Source: Mantis religiosa
Lineage: Eukaryota; Arthropoda; Insecta; Mantodea; Mantidae
Direction of reading: 5' to 3'
Assembly: GCA_030765055.1 (NCBI GenBank)
Contig: CM060952.1
Span: 80,976,664 to 81,040,663 of the forward strand
DNA length: 64,000 bases
The position numbers were made by a program, and so were the translations under genes. Shown one piece after another: positions 45,241-57,280 of the stretch. Below the pieces are notes generated by a model. That model was not told where the DNA came from and ran no database searches. It worked only from the letters and a program-made list of their open reading frames with translations. Positions within the stretch are counted from its first letter, which is position 1; every line of letters begins with the position of its first letter.

Positions 45241-47580
45241 ATTTTTACCAATGTCTGTAATGATGGCTGAAAATGTATTTGTGAATTTAATATTTATAAT
45301 GCAAATCCAAGTATAAAAAGAATCAAAGTTACATACCTAAATACCAGTAAATGAACGCACTCATCCAAGGGTACCCTGAGAGAAAAATCCCAAGTTTTAC
45401 CACTGGCGCAGCCGGTAGTGAGTGAGTAGAGAAATTCATGCAAGTGCACACAAGATTTCTTTCCCTCTCATCCTAAAAATTAATTAATTGTATTTTTTTT
45501 TTCAAAAGGTTTTTGTATGAGAAAGAGATGGTTGTTTCTTTCCTAGTCCTGCGGCGAAGGATGTTTGCTGTTTTCTGATGCTTCCTGTGCATCTTTTCTT
45601 CTTATTTTTCTTTCATCAATTCAATTTGTTGCTTCTTAGCGATGTAAGTTTTTTACGTTCTATTACAAGAGAGTATATATCCCGCAGGCTAGACTGCAAC
45701 ACAAAACAACTGAAGAGGTCATTTAAACAAAAGCCAACGAGATACCTAGGACAGTAATAAAGAGAGTAGTTTGTTGTGTTCAGATGGCCGTGGACACAGA
45801 ATAATAAAAACATGGAAAACATGAAGTAATTTATTCCGGGAATCGATTCACCTGCAGGCTTACCAACTTTATAACGAGCCGAACTTGTTAGTCATCAAAC
45901 AAACATGGAATATGCTTACGTCAAGAATATCTATTCCATTAGCAAATTAAATAAACCAAAAGAGAAACAATTTGTGGAGAACTTCCCATTACAACAGCTT
46001 TCTTTTTACATTCTCGTGATCTTCCCTACCTAATTTCGTTTATTTTCATATAGTTCTAAATATCCCAGATATGGTTAACTCCACAAAATTTTTATTAGAC
46101 ATTTATTATACACCGTATCAAGAACTACAATTTTTGCACCGTTTACCAGTAATGCAAATGACGTTCAACTGACACAATATGGTAGACAAAGATATGCTGT
46201 TGATTCAGTTGACATTTTGAGACCACTAATTCTATTTCACAAAGCACTTGCTCAGTGCCGATATTACATTTTCTGCACTCAGTGGAATTTCAAATGATAT
46301 TTGCTGTACTATGGGTCCATGAAGAAAAGTAAATCTTGCCAGGAGAAATAGATTTGGAATTTCTGCTAGGGGCACTGAGTAATGTCATTGGGCCAACACA
46401 AGATTTTCTTTATTGCATCTTCTCTCCACAGCTGATAACTCGATATCCATTGAAAGTGCATGCTGCTGCAGGATATTGTATTTTCTGTCTTGGATGTTCC
46501 GTGAACTTCTCTTTTCTATGTTGGTGCTTGTATGTACAGTAGGTTGCATTAACAGTGTCTCTCCTTACTGAAGAAGGTAGAAACACATATATACAAGAAA
46601 CCTCACACTTCACAGTATACTTCTGAACCACTACTAATTTTTTAGTAATCCAATATAGGACAAATTATATATAACCGGAAACTTTCGAACACTTGCTTCT
46701 ATGATAAGGTGACAGGGTGACTTAAGTTAATTTGGTTGAATTGGTTGAATTTGGTTTTAAGTTAAAATATAAATTCCCAACAGTAACATGATAACTTTTC
46801 TCCCAAGGCGTAGTCTCGGACCGATAATTTCTTCCTTCCAGAGATGGTTTACAAAATGAAATAAATTACTTAATTTCTTTTTAAATATATTGAATTTAGT
46901 TGTTTAAAATTGACAAACATAAAACATAATTGAGCTAATATCTTATCAAATACAATCACTCTTAAAGCCTCCTTTTTCTATAAATAATCAAGCAAACAGT
47001 TACGTCTTTACACTCCGAAGATCAAGCTTAAACTCTTTGCGTCTCTACATGATGCTTATTCACTTTCCTTCGCCATAGCAACCATGCCTTTCTTTATAAC
47101 CACGTCATTCGAAGAAACCAGTAAAAGTCTTATTTATTTTAACAAATTCACTCTTTAAACTTGATATAAACAAACATTAATATTCTCTGAAGGTTCTTTA
47201 AATAATTTTGATCTTCAAATAAAATCACAAAACACATTAACAATATTAATTCTTTTTTCTTTCGAGGCTGTAATCAAAATAACTGTTACAAGATCTTCTG
47301 ATCACGGAAGGAGGGGAGAGGTGAGAGGATACCAAGGGTGGACGGATTTGATGGGAGATGACAGCAGAGGGCAGGGCCTACAAACTGAAACTTTCGGTAC
47401 AACTGCAGGCTAAGACATCCTCTTTGTCACTGAGAGCTTCCCGATGATTTACAGAGAAAACTCTCTACCATACAACTTCCACCAACACTTAGCAACAGGA
47501 TGAAATGTGACGTGAAATGAGGAGTAAAATAAAATGGAGGTAGACGAAATTCAGAGGATGGAAGTATTGAACTGAACAGC
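45241..47580. other. Unassigned AT-rich sequence, one ARF trace
   Basis: 46050-46200 carries minus-strand ARF words ('agatatggttaactccaca', 'tttttattagacatttatta'). Otherwise I see no gene, tandem or transposon signal in 2.3 kb. Confidence 0.35.
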
Positions 47581-47810
47581 CACAGTAATCGAACCCAGGG
47601 CTACCCAAATGTAGGCCTCAGGCGCTACATGCTGAGCCACCCAGTTCGGTTTTAAGCCTTGCACTTTCATCTCAAGTTTGCGGGTTCAAACGCGGCCCAG
47701 ACCGCTGGCACGTGAAATATCTCCTAGGGGACGAAATTTCGGAGCACCGGCAGCACGGATTAAGATTCCGGCAATTGAATGCATCGTTAAAAACCGAAAG
47801 GGCGCTAACG
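47581..47810. repeat. Two opposed tRNA-like heads
   Basis: A minus-strand tRNA-like segment (47585-47655; reversed B box 'cagtaatcgaacccaggg', with the 'catgctgagccacccagttc' A-box region) abuts a plus-strand one ('tcaagtttgcgggttcaaac', about 47675-47700). The plus one has a SINE-like body to about 47810. This suggests one SINE inserted head to head with another. Confidence 0.45.
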
Positions 47811-47946
47811 ATATATATTAAAATATCATAATGTGAAATTAGGATTGCAAAGTTTACTGTGGAGAGGAGGGGATCCGTAGGGGAGGGTACAGGTTAACCT
47901 TCGGAGCTAGTAGTCAATGTGCTAGATCACGGGGCACCCCGACCGA

Positions 47947-47950
<4 letters not shown>

Positions 47951-47980
<30 letters not shown>
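47951..47980. repeat. Poly-T tract (30 bp), tail of the adjacent SINE-A
   Basis: 30 T in a row immediately left of the minus-strand SINE-A 3' end, so on the SINE's own strand it is a poly-A tail. Its length and purity suggest a fairly recent insertion. Confidence 0.9.
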
Positions 47981-47981
<1 letters not shown>

Positions 47982-48190
47982 TAAGTTACGTCCTCCAACA
48001 TTTAGTCATATCGGACGATGAATGAAATGATGCTCAATGCGTCCGGAGTCCATGGAGCTTTGAGTAACCCGATATTTGTCTTTCAGGGTAAGGCAAAACC
48101 CCGGAAAAACCTTATCCAAGCAACTCACCCTGACCGAGATTCGAACTCGGGATCTCTTGAACGTGAGGTAGACATGCTACCGAGATGGGC
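47981..48190 (-). repeat. SINE-A with long poly-A tail
   Basis: Minus-strand copy: 'gtaagttacgtcctccaaca' at the 3' end, body 'aaccttatccaagcaactc', reversed B box 'gagattcgaactcgggatc', and head cut a little before its start ('gctaccgagatgggcaac'). Confidence 0.93.
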
Positions 48191-48566
48191 AACCGAGGTC
48201 ATTCGGTAGTCTTCCCTAATGGGTTGACGCGCGTAAATGGCGTATCCACTTCCACTCTATAATGTGGGGGGGGGGGGGAGACTGGCTTGATAGACTCTAG
48301 GACTAGCCCTATTGGAAAGAGCCCCGGAGTGCGCCCGGCGCCCCTACTGGGGACAGCTTGGTAACTCCGGGTTAAGGAGAGAGGGAGGTTTACCGTCTGT
48401 GCAGGTACTCTCACGCGAATTAATTGTGGAGAGGAGAAGTCGAGTGCTGAAACTCACCCGCCATTGATATTCCGGTAGGAGGGGACAGTAACACAGGGTC
48501 TTTCATGGGGTGATGGCTGACTTCAGGAAGCTAAAAAAGAGTAGTGTTATTACTGAGCAGATATCG
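48191..48566. other. GC-rich unassigned block with G13
   Basis: Unusually GC-rich for the window, with 13 G at 48266-48278 and 'gagtgcgcccggcgccccta'. It precedes HSE-module copy 3 and might be part of the same retroelement, but no coding sequence is recognisable. Confidence 0.4.
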
Positions 48567-48790
48567 TTTTAGACCGTTCTAGTATATAATTCGAGAACAT
48601 TCGACTGCTGGAACGATTTCCAGTGCTCATAAGGAGTATATGACGCCAGTGTGAGGCCTGGAGGGGGATTTTCGTTGTATTTCGAGCTTAGGGTGTCACT
48701 TGACGAATGCGGCTCCATGGTGAGGAGTCGGCGCAATGAAACGGTTCAAGAGTTAGTGGGTCAATCGTTAGTGGGAGTCAACTGAGCAGT
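48567..48790 (+). promoter_or_regulatory. HSE-module copy 3
   Basis: 'gaccgttctagtatataatt' is followed by three perfect units TTCgaGAAcaTTC (48590-48602), then 'ctgctggaacgatttcc' and a TATA-like 'ggagtatatgac' near 48635. Downstream 'catggtgaggagtcggcgca' and 'caagagttagtgggtcaat' parallel copy 1. This identifies a conserved promoter plus leader of about 220 bp. Confidence 0.55.
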
Positions 48791-49139
48791 GCAGAGAAAT
48801 GCCAAAATCCCTAGGCGGCAGTTAAAATTTGGTTTAGAATATCGTGGATTGAAAAGGAAAGTGATTCGGCTGAATGGATCTTTCGAACAGAACCTAAGGC
48901 TACAAAAGTCGGACCAATTTAGAGCTGCTAACAAGAATGTTCCTAGTGTATTTGTTACTTTCTGTTGTTTCCTTAAATTGACCATACTGTTACTATAACT
49001 TCAGAAGTTAGACGCACCGTTACTGTCGCCTGGTACACAAATATCCGTTTGCCACAAATCTGATAAAGATCGTAAAAATTTCTAAAAATAAAAATAATTT
49101 TACCTCATGACAATGCCAAGTATCTGGATATTCTAAAGG

Positions 49140-49365
49140 TCGTCACCATTGTACAGACCTGACCTAGCCCCTTGCGATTTCTTTTACTTAAATATTAAAG
49201 ATAAAAAAAATTGTGGAATAACTTTTTTTGTCGTGAGATGAAGCAGTGCAACATTATAAAACCTGGGGTAGGTTAAAAAAACGTATTGATGTTAACAGAA
49301 AATATTTTTAGAAACAACAAAATAATTTAAAGCTTCTAAAACTAACATTCGTTTGATTTTCTGTT
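49140..49365 (+). pseudogene. mariner transposase C-terminal fragment
   Basis: The plus strand reads PLYRPDLAPCDFFYLNIKDK (49150-49210). This is the mariner block containing the third catalytic Asp ('YSPDLAPCDFFLF' in the family), with that Asp intact. After stops and a frame change, TWGRLKKRIDVNRKYF (about 49262-49310) matches the family's C-terminal 'W..R...CI...G.YFE'. The first two thirds of the gene are absent. The sequence differs from the mariner at 24.8 kb, so it is an independent insertion. Confidence 0.75.
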
Positions 49366-49854
49366 TCTACCTCCCACTCCGGCTGCTACTGTGCCCCGTA
49401 TTTGTTTGCTCCTCCGAAGACAAAGAGTGAAGCTGAGGTCTTAGTAGATTTTACTAGAGACGAAATCCGGACACAGAGTGGGACTGTTGGATAAATAATA
49501 AAGTTTGTTGTTCGGAAACATGCGGATGATTAGTCAATAATCATGATCCGCCAGAGTTAAATGTTAATTTGGGGTTCGATACAACTGCAGCTATATTTGT
49601 ACCCTGACAATTCACATGGTTGACAGCCTTTGTATTTAATCTCACGCTGTCTCCGTACGTATCGAGCGGCATAACCTATATGGCCAATCGTTCTTACCCT
49701 TCAGACTTTTAAAAAGTTGCCCGAGTTGCTTGGTAATTACATGTCATCGAATTTAATGTCTCCCTATTTCAGGGTTCTAAGTGCCAATAGAAATTCAGTT
49801 CTTTAAGTATGAATGTGTACGTATGTCTAACTTTAATATCATCCAAAAACTATC
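49366..49854. other. Unassigned sequence
   Basis: No supported feature. Confidence 0.35.
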
Positions 49855-50115
49855 TCTTCTTCTTCTTCATCATCATTTCATGATTTATGCCAAACGGTCT
49901 GTTCCGGCCTCATGCTTGATGATCCAGGTTCACGTCATCCTCTTGGTTTATATGATAGAATTATTTTTGGTGCTCTCCTGTCATCCATTCTATTATGATT
50001 TTCTTTCCATTTATACCAGTATTCGTCTATTCCTTTCCCTTATTGTATATAGACTTAATCTATCTCTAATTTCTTCATTTTTACTTTATTCAATGTTGTA
50101 TAACCTGACAGTTCT
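49855..50115 (-). pseudogene. LINE reverse transcriptase C-terminal fragment
   Basis: The minus strand reads NEEIRDRLSLYTIRE, then YKWKENHNRMDDRRAPKIIL, then SYKPRG and a stop before a REPGSS block. This is the C-terminal region downstream of the reverse transcriptase in common insect LINEs (pattern 'W.EH..RM...R.PK..L.Y.P.GRR..GRP..RW'). One or two frame changes and a stop are present. The endonuclease and RT core are missing. Such elements supply the enzyme that moves SINEs; no link to SINE-A, B or C is shown. Confidence 0.8.
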
Positions 50116-50285
50116 ATAAACTAATGGCGCTGAGTCTTAAACATTAAAACAAAAAGATTATATTCGTATTCACGCGTTAGAAATGAGATTTCTCGTCCAA
50201 AAGCTTTAAAGAAAATCCGCCAACTCCAAACAATCTTTAATAAAACGCTAATTTTTTCAAAAACTGTTCCAACAATTTTCCTGCA

Positions 50286-50490
50286 GCTCGCCTCCGTAGC
50301 GTGGTGGTACCGTGTCTGCCTGACGTTCAAGAGCTTCCGACTTCGAATCTCTGGGTAAGTTTTTTTCCGGGTTATCAGTTATCCTGAAAGATCAATGTCT
50401 GGTATCTCTAAGCTCAATGGAGCCTGGACTCAATTCAACTCCATTTCATTCATCGTCCGATATGATTTAACGTTGGAGGACATTAATTTA
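50286..50490 (+). repeat. SINE-A, full length
   Basis: Head 'gctcgcctccgtagcgtggt' is the most complete A-box region in the window. B box 'gacttcgaatctctggg', 3' end 'catcgtccgatatgattta' and 'acgttggaggacattaattt'. It lies between ARF-like sequence on both sides. Confidence 0.94.
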
Positions 50491-50499
50491 AAATAATTC

Positions 50500-50940
50500 C
50501 TTAAAATCAAAAGCTTTAAGATATTTTCATAAGAAATAATACTTAATATATTCAATTTTCAGGTAAAATCCTATAAAGTCCTCTGCATTCTGAATAACTT
50601 TTGCAACTCATTAGACGTAAGAGATACACAAATTATTACTACCCACAAAATACAGATCCGTAAAAATATACAGTTTAGGTCAAATACATTTTTCGTGGAG
50701 TAAACCATTTCCAAGATATTTATTCTTATTTGTTTAATTTTTACAATAGTTATACTTTTATCAAATTCGGAGTCCTCCTGTTGGTCATCCAAAGCGAATG
50801 TAATTTCAAACATATCACATTTATCGACCATTTGTTTAAAACATTTGACTATCGCTTAAAGTCTACTGTAATCCCTTTGTGCCTAGCAATAGATAAGATA
50901 AATTTAACATGAAGTAGATAGAGGAGTAAGCATTTGCACT
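50500..50940 (+). repeat. ARF copy
   Basis: Nearly complete: 'taagatattttcataagaaa', 'gtcctctgcattctgaataa', 'ctcattagacgtaagagata', 'gtggagtaaaccatttccaa', 'aacatttgactatcgcttaa', 'aaatttaacatgaagtagat' in order. ARF-like sequence also precedes the SINE-A (50150-50285). Confidence 0.65.
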
Positions 50941-51380
50941 AAGTAGAGACTGCGGACTTATGCTCCGTACGCCACTGTGATTGCATTGCCTTGTATAATC
51001 AAGGGGTATTATGCAGTTCCTTGCCCTCTTGTTATGCAATCAGACTGCGAATGACGTACAAATGGGTTGCCACTAAATCACATTTTCGGCTGGAGAGTAA
51101 TTATTGCTTCAATTACAATTTTTTTCAACGAGGACAATTGTTTTGTATGTGGTGAGGCGCCTGCATTTTCATCTTCCGACCGAAACTCCAACATGCGTCG
51201 ACCAATTAGGGAGCTACGTTTTTAGCTAAAAGGGGTTCTTCAAATTAAGCAAAAGATTTGATTACACGCGGAGTTACATGTAAAGAACTCTTGAACAACG
51301 AGAAGTCGATTAAAAAGCAAATATGGTATTTAAGTTCAGCAACCTGAAAACTTATTCCAAAGTTCTCTCCTAAAGCAACC
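50941..51380. other. Unassigned sequence
   Basis: No supported feature. Confidence 0.35.
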
Positions 51381-51849
<469 letters not shown>

Positions 51850-51976
51850 TTAATATTCTCAAAAGTGGACAAAGTTTAAAAAATTTGTACTATATTTTAA
51901 GATAGTTTTGCCATATAAAATGCTTATTTCTTGAATTTTCGGAAACCAGCCTCTTAAGTACTCTTCATTCTAAATG

Positions 51977-52391
51977 ATGCCCGCCTCTGCAGTGTGTAAT
52001 GATGAATGTGTAGTGTTTAGCTTTTACTACATGCGGCACCGCAGGCGGTGACTCTGATAATATATGAAATATTGGAGCACCGGTGGAATGAAATAGCGGG
52101 GGAAGCTGGAGATTCTGGAGAAAACCCGCCCCAGCACCGTGTTGTCCACAACAAATCTCACAGGCGATCACCTGGGTTCGAATTCGGGGCGCCTTGGCGA
52201 GAGTCCAACTCTGCAGCGTGGTGGTAGCGCATCTGCCTTACGTTCAAGAGGTCCCGAGTATGAATTTCGGTTTGGCTGAGCTTATTCTGAAATATGGATG
52301 TCAGGTAACTCTAAGCACTATGGGTCTTGTACTCATTTGATCATCGTTTCATGCATCGTCCGATATGACAACGTTGGAAGACGTAAATTAA
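51977..52391 (+). repeat. SINE-A split by SINE-B
   Basis: The first bases of the SINE-A head ('gcccgcctctgcagtgtg') lie at 51979-51996. The rest starts at 52209 ('ctctgcagcgtggtggtag') and runs through B box 'gagtatgaatttcgg' to 'gacgtaaatta' at 52391. The intervening 212 bp is SINE-B. The body has lost a short segment relative to other copies. Confidence 0.85.
51997..52208 (-). repeat. SINE-B inserted in SINE-A head, 12-bp target duplication
   Basis: Flanked by 'ctctgcagtgtg' (51985-51996) and 'ctctgcagcgtg' (52209-52220), one mismatch. Sense on minus: head 'aaggcgccccgaattcgaac' at the right, 3' end 'gtagtaaaagctaaacacta' at the left. Clear relative age: ARF first, then SINE-A, then SINE-B. 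Confidence 0.88.
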
Positions 52392-52775
52392 TAACAAAGT
52401 CTGAATGAGTTGTGCATTGGTGAAAAGCCGTAACAGATAAGAAAGTAAATACACAAGAAATGTAATCTGGTTAAAACACAAAATTTATATCAAATGTAAT
52501 TTTTGTGGAGTAAAGCGTTTCCAAGGATTTCCTTGTTTGAATTTTCAAAGAGCTATACTTTACTCTAATAGAAAGTTATTATTAGCTCTTTTCCTGGATA
52601 ATTTAACAAGCATTACATAGTGTCAGCTATTAGAACATATACTTATCATTTAATCCCATCTTCTCCCCACTGAACGTAAAAGAAAATACGTTACTAACAC
52701 ATTTTCACAAATGTAGATAAAGTAGATTGAGCAATAAGTGCAGAAGAGCGAGTAGAAAAGTTCATGTGAGTGCAC

Positions 52776-53519
52776 ACATAGGGTTTTTAGAAGATCGCTT
52801 TCTGGAGTAATGCTTTTTCTGCCCTGACATTTTCCGGACGATTTTGCGATGACGAGGTAGATTTAATTTCTCGTAGCTACAGCAGATGTGACGATAAACG
52901 CATATTACCGCATCTGCATAAACATTTGCACACACACAGACAGCGCCGTAATTTGTACATTCGGGGCGTAATAACAAAAATTTACTTTGCCACACCTTTT
53001 TGTGTTCAATTTGGCTACGCAAAGGCCATAAAAATGATAAGAACTTGCTAAAAAGCGTTAAAGGCCTTACTTTACATAGAAATGGGCCAACATTAGTGAG
53101 TCTCTTTTGTTTTGTGTTTGCTTGGGGCGACATCAGAAACATTTCAATTCGGTTGCTGGAAATTATTCAGTTATTCCAAGCAAGTATCGGCCGCTAGGTG
53201 CAGATAACATCGATATTCTGTATGATACCTGTCGAGTAAACTTGGGAGAAGCATCAGCATTCTAACTTCGTGCAGTGCTGGGATATCGTTACGCCCGAAA
53301 TAGTCTTACAGTTAAAGCGTTATACTTTGGTTGTTCATTCTTTTATATTAACCTATTTGATAGGGGAAAATCCCATAACTTTCCCTACAGATTCTTCAAC
53401 AAATATTCTTATAAACACTCACTCTTTTGTCTAATTCATACTGAGAGAAACATTCGAAAAATGGATATATTTTGTGACCTACTACCAAAATTTGGAAATA
53501 CATTCAAATGTATTAACAC
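52776..53519. other. Unassigned sequence
   Basis: Contains a 126-codon minus open frame (52762-53142) without any recognisable domain. Probably chance. Confidence 0.35.
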
Positions 53520-53900
53520 ACTTTATGTCAAGCTACAATCTTGACAGTCAAATGTTTTAACACTGATCATTATGTGATGACTTTCAAATTCCACTCTACT
53601 GCAAGACAAAAGAGAAAGAAAATCGAAAATGCAAACCAAAAACAAAGAATATCTTGGTTCACATAAATAAACGTGACACAAACTTTGTTTTAACGAAATG
53701 TATATTTTTTGTGCAATAAAATGTTGTCCATTTTTGCGCTTTACCATTTATATCTTAAACATGCAATTTCATCGAAATTGAACCATTTTTGGGAAAATTC
53801 AAAATTTCGAAAACGTGTCTTTGTAAGGGATAGTTCGGCAATGGAAGATTTCCTTGAAGATTTTCGTGTCACATCCTTGGAAGATGCTGAACTTTATTAT
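53520..53900 (-). repeat. ARF copy (5' end included)
   Basis: Minus-strand words 'gacagtcaaatgttttaaca', 'cattatgtgatgactttcaa' and, at the far (5') end, 'ggaagatttccttgaagatt' and 'cacatccttggaagatgctg'. A SINE-A follows at 53918. Confidence 0.6.
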
Positions 53901-53917
53901 TCAACTGCCTTTTCCCC

Positions 53918-54098
53918 GACTCCGTAGTAGGTAGTAGCTTGTCTGCCTCTTGTTCAAAAAGTCCCGAGTTCGAAACTCGGTCGGAGTGAGTCCGGGTTTT
54001 CCCTTATCCTGAAAGATAAATATCTGGTCATTCCAGGCTCTATGGACCCTGAACGCATTTGAGCATCATTTCGTTCATCGTCCCATCTAACTTAACTG
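53918..54098 (+). repeat. SINE-A, short body
   Basis: Plus-strand copy with head 'gactccgtagtaggtagtag', B box 'gagttcgaaactcggtcgg' and 'gggttttcccttatcctgaa'. A deletion removes the usual 'ttacctggataagg' part. The 3' end is 'cgttcatcgtcccatctaac'. Confidence 0.87.
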
Positions 54099-54499
54099 TC
54101 TCCGTTTTTCATTTCTGCTATTAATAGACACGCCAAAGCCTTTTTTTCTGAAAATGGTTTTTTATTCGATGCTCTAGAATCTGTATTTCCACATGTTTGC
54201 ATATAAACTACTTTTTCCAGCTGTTTATAAAAATGTTTGAATATTCTTTTAGGTTTATAGACCCTCAGAATCACATCGAACTTTATGGTTGAGTACAACT
54301 TTTCTTCTACCTTAAACATTCTCTGCTAATGTTCTCAAATCTTGATGTACAATTTTTTTTAATTAGAGTAATCTGTACAACATTTCTAGTAGGTATAACT
54401 GACTAGTTTTAAAACCGCGATAGCGTATAATGCTGGAATTCGCGTTTTTCGTGGTTTTCCCTGGTCAGTAGGTGAATTCTGAAGTGGTTTCTCATAATA

Positions 54500-54625
54500 T
54501 TTTACTAGCACATCAGCAATAAGCTAATTGTTGCAAATGTTTATCTCATTAACATGCACTAGATAGAGGCGTAAGTATATGTACTAGAGTAGAGAAAGTC
54601 ATGTGAATGCAACATTCCGAGAACC
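54500..54625 (+). repeat. ARF 3' end fragment
   Basis: 'gtttatctcattaacatgca', 'ctagatagaggcgtaagta' and 'gagtagagaaagtcatgtga' followed by 'atgcaacattcc'. This shows the 3' end of the unit well. Confidence 0.6.
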
Positions 54626-55309
54626 TCGGCACCTTAAACAAGCCCATAGTTCACCTGGAATGCTGCATGAAATAAAAACGTGTTTCCTTTGAATATCCGA
54701 CGACTGTCAAGACATCTTTCGTTTCTCCTTTGTGGATGATGAATTCATATCTCGTTTCGAGAAAACGCCCAACCAATGTTACCAACAGGAATATAAAGTA
54801 AAAAAAAAGTGCGTGTCTAAAGGGTGCGTGGGAACCTGTCAGTGGTGCCAACGCTAACGAGTGGCTTTTCTCTTAACACCATCTTATGATCGAGGTTTGT
54901 TTAATTATAACGAATGACTTTCCTGAAATGAAAAATGGATGGGGGGTTTACTGACATGCGTAGAAGGGTGACGGTCTAGTCCTGGAAGAGGGAGAAAGAG
55001 TACATTTGTCTCGATGGTGTAACAATGGCATATGTCTTAATAACTTCCTAAAATTCAAACTCATATAACTTTCCCTCGTTCAGACAATTTCTGCTCTGAA
55101 CAGTTGCTCAATATATATTTAAATACCAGTTTGTCTATTAAGTTTCTAAACTATCTGAACAGAGAACTGTTTGTTTTCTTTAAAGCTATATTATTATAAA
55201 TTGTCTGTTACACACACGAGGTACAGGCACTTAACTTTAAATAGGCAAAGAACTCGATCAAGGACTATAAGCTCTCCTTCAGGAAAATTCTCCCAACCTA
55301 AACTACACT
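54626..55309. other. Unassigned sequence
   Basis: No supported feature. Confidence 0.35.
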
Positions 55310-55560
55310 TTACACGTAAAAGTTTTCCAGTATTTAGATTTTCTCCAAAACGTCAAAACTTTATTAAAATATCATATATTTAAAATAATTTCACGAAATA
55401 TTAAATGTACATATTTAATTTTCTGGGAATGCCCTATGAAATCCTTTGAAAATTCAAAAATAGCTTAGACTGGATTAAAAATCGTCAAGGAAGGATTTTG
55501 TATTTGATGATTTAAATTTAAAAAGGTAAATATATTTTGTTTTTAAAACGGACTAAAAAC
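55310..55560 (+). repeat. ARF segment, diverged
   Basis: 'taatttcacgaaatattaaa', 'tgtacatatttaattttctg' and 'gggaatgccctatgaaatcc' match the 5'-middle of ARF. Confidence 0.42.
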
Positions 55561-56509
55561 TATAAAATACTTATCTAGAAAGTTGATAGTTAAAAGTGGG
55601 CGTTTTAGTAGTTCAGGACTATTAAAGGTAGAACATTCTTTCGCTCAGTGCTCGAAAGAACACGTTGGTAATGCCAACTTTGGTTTCTTGCGGAATCTGA
55701 CAATACGCCTCATTCAAGAAGTGAATCTGCTTAAATGATACTTGTATAAAATAGCGTGCTATTTGATTATAATACTTAATTGTAATCTATTAATTAAATA
55801 CATTTTTGCTACGGACATTTTCATCTATTATGTTCAATGCCTTCTTTATGTAGAATGTTGTGGTTTTCTAAAAGTCATGTTGTCAACACTGAGACCACGC
55901 AAGGCAAATGAACCTGAAACTCGGTGAATGTCATGGCCGTGAAAGGTAAAACAATACTATATATGTATATATAATCTATAATATATATATAGATATTCAG
56001 GACTGTGTATGATGCTCGGGTTATACGGATTTTATTTTGTCCGAGGTATTTTTTCTCGGCCTGCGGCCTCGTTTCGGTATCACATCTACTCGCAAAACAA
56101 AATCTTCCTTTTAACTTTAATATCATAAATATTTCCTAGTACCATACAAATTTAAACTCCATAGAGATAGCAGCTCATAACACCTGTACTATTATAAAAT
56201 GTTTTGTGAATGAGGTGAACCTTCCCATAGTCGATAGCCAAACTTCCATAACTGAGATCACGAAATGTGATATCAAAATGCAATCTGGTGTTACACATGG
56301 GTAGCCAAAGTTGAATAACAAGTGACTGTTCGGTCCGCTCTGGAAATTAATTGAAATTAGCCAATGTCAACAAGAACGAACTCCAGGCCAGCAATGAGTC
56401 ATTCATTCGCAGACTGCTCTCTCGCTATTATGCAGATGACCTATACACCCATTTCACTTAAACTCATTTTCTCCCGTGCCGGCAAAATTCCCTCCTTTTG
56501 TCAACAAAC
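55561..56509. other. Unassigned AT-rich sequence
   Basis: Includes a short TA-rich stretch (55960-55995). No gene or window-wide repeat seen. Confidence 0.35.
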
Positions 56510-56700
56510 CCTTCCAATAAAATTTAATGAATTGTGTGTTTTAACGAGATCTACATTTCTGTGTAGTAAGATTTTGTCTATATTTTACGGCTTTCTAGGA
56601 ATGAAAAATTCATTCAGAATTAAGAGGACTTCTCATACAATTCCGTAAAAGAAATATATTTAAAAATATGGGAAAATATTTAACTTTTCGTTTCTTGTAA
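56510..56700 (-). repeat. ARF segment
   Basis: 'gtgttttaacgagatctaca', 'gtagtaagattttgtctata' and 'cattcagaattaagaggact' match the ARF middle in minus orientation, like 22.1 and 32.4 kb. Confidence 0.5.
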
Positions 56701-57280
56701 GAATAGTTTTTAAAAGACATACAAAAACAAATGATGCTAGGTAAAGCATTTCTCTTTTGTTGAACGTCAGGATTACAGATTTGTGATGATAAAATATTTG
56801 GTTGCAGTGTTTGTTGCAGAAGGTTCTAGAGGCTGTAAATTTTACTGCAATCGAACACTCAAACACATAAATCGCAGGGCGAGTATATTCTTGAGCAGTT
56901 TATGTTGAAGACACGTGGGTAGTAAAAACAACGTATCGCTGATAATATTTTCTCTGCGTCAAGTTTTTGTTATGGTTCAGGGTACATTCGGCGTGACCTA
57001 TTTCGACATCGCGTATAGGAGGGTAAAAACCAGTGCCACATTTCCGAAAAGTGCGAAAATGTATTATACTATCCTCACATGACCCTTACTACTCACTCCA
57101 GTACAAAATATACCAACAAAAGCTTGGATCTACTTCATGTTAATCAAGATGAACAGTATTTTGTATTTATTTCTCATCTTTCTTCTACATACAATTTCAT
57201 TGATACATTGACATTTATAACATTTCTTTCACACAATAACAAAATGACTTATTCACATTTAACATACCCTTTCTACCTGC
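56701..57280. other. Unassigned sequence
   Basis: A short ARF 3' trace ('tacttcatgttaatcaagat', about 57131) on minus. Otherwise nothing. Confidence 0.35.

Larger units (their letters stand above)
51880..52775 (+). repeat. ARF copy carrying a nested SINE-A and SINE-B
   Basis: ARF words occur left of the insertions ('tcttgaattttcggaaacca', 'gtactcttcattctaaatga') and right of them ('aatctggttaaaacacaaa', 'gtggagtaaagcgtttccaa', 'gtagataaagtagattgag', 'aaagttcatgtgagtgcaca'). The order is colinear with other copies. Confidence 0.6.

Noticed and set aside
52762..53142. 126-codon minus-strand open frame
   Set aside because: No domain, and its end overlaps ARF sequence. Probably chance.
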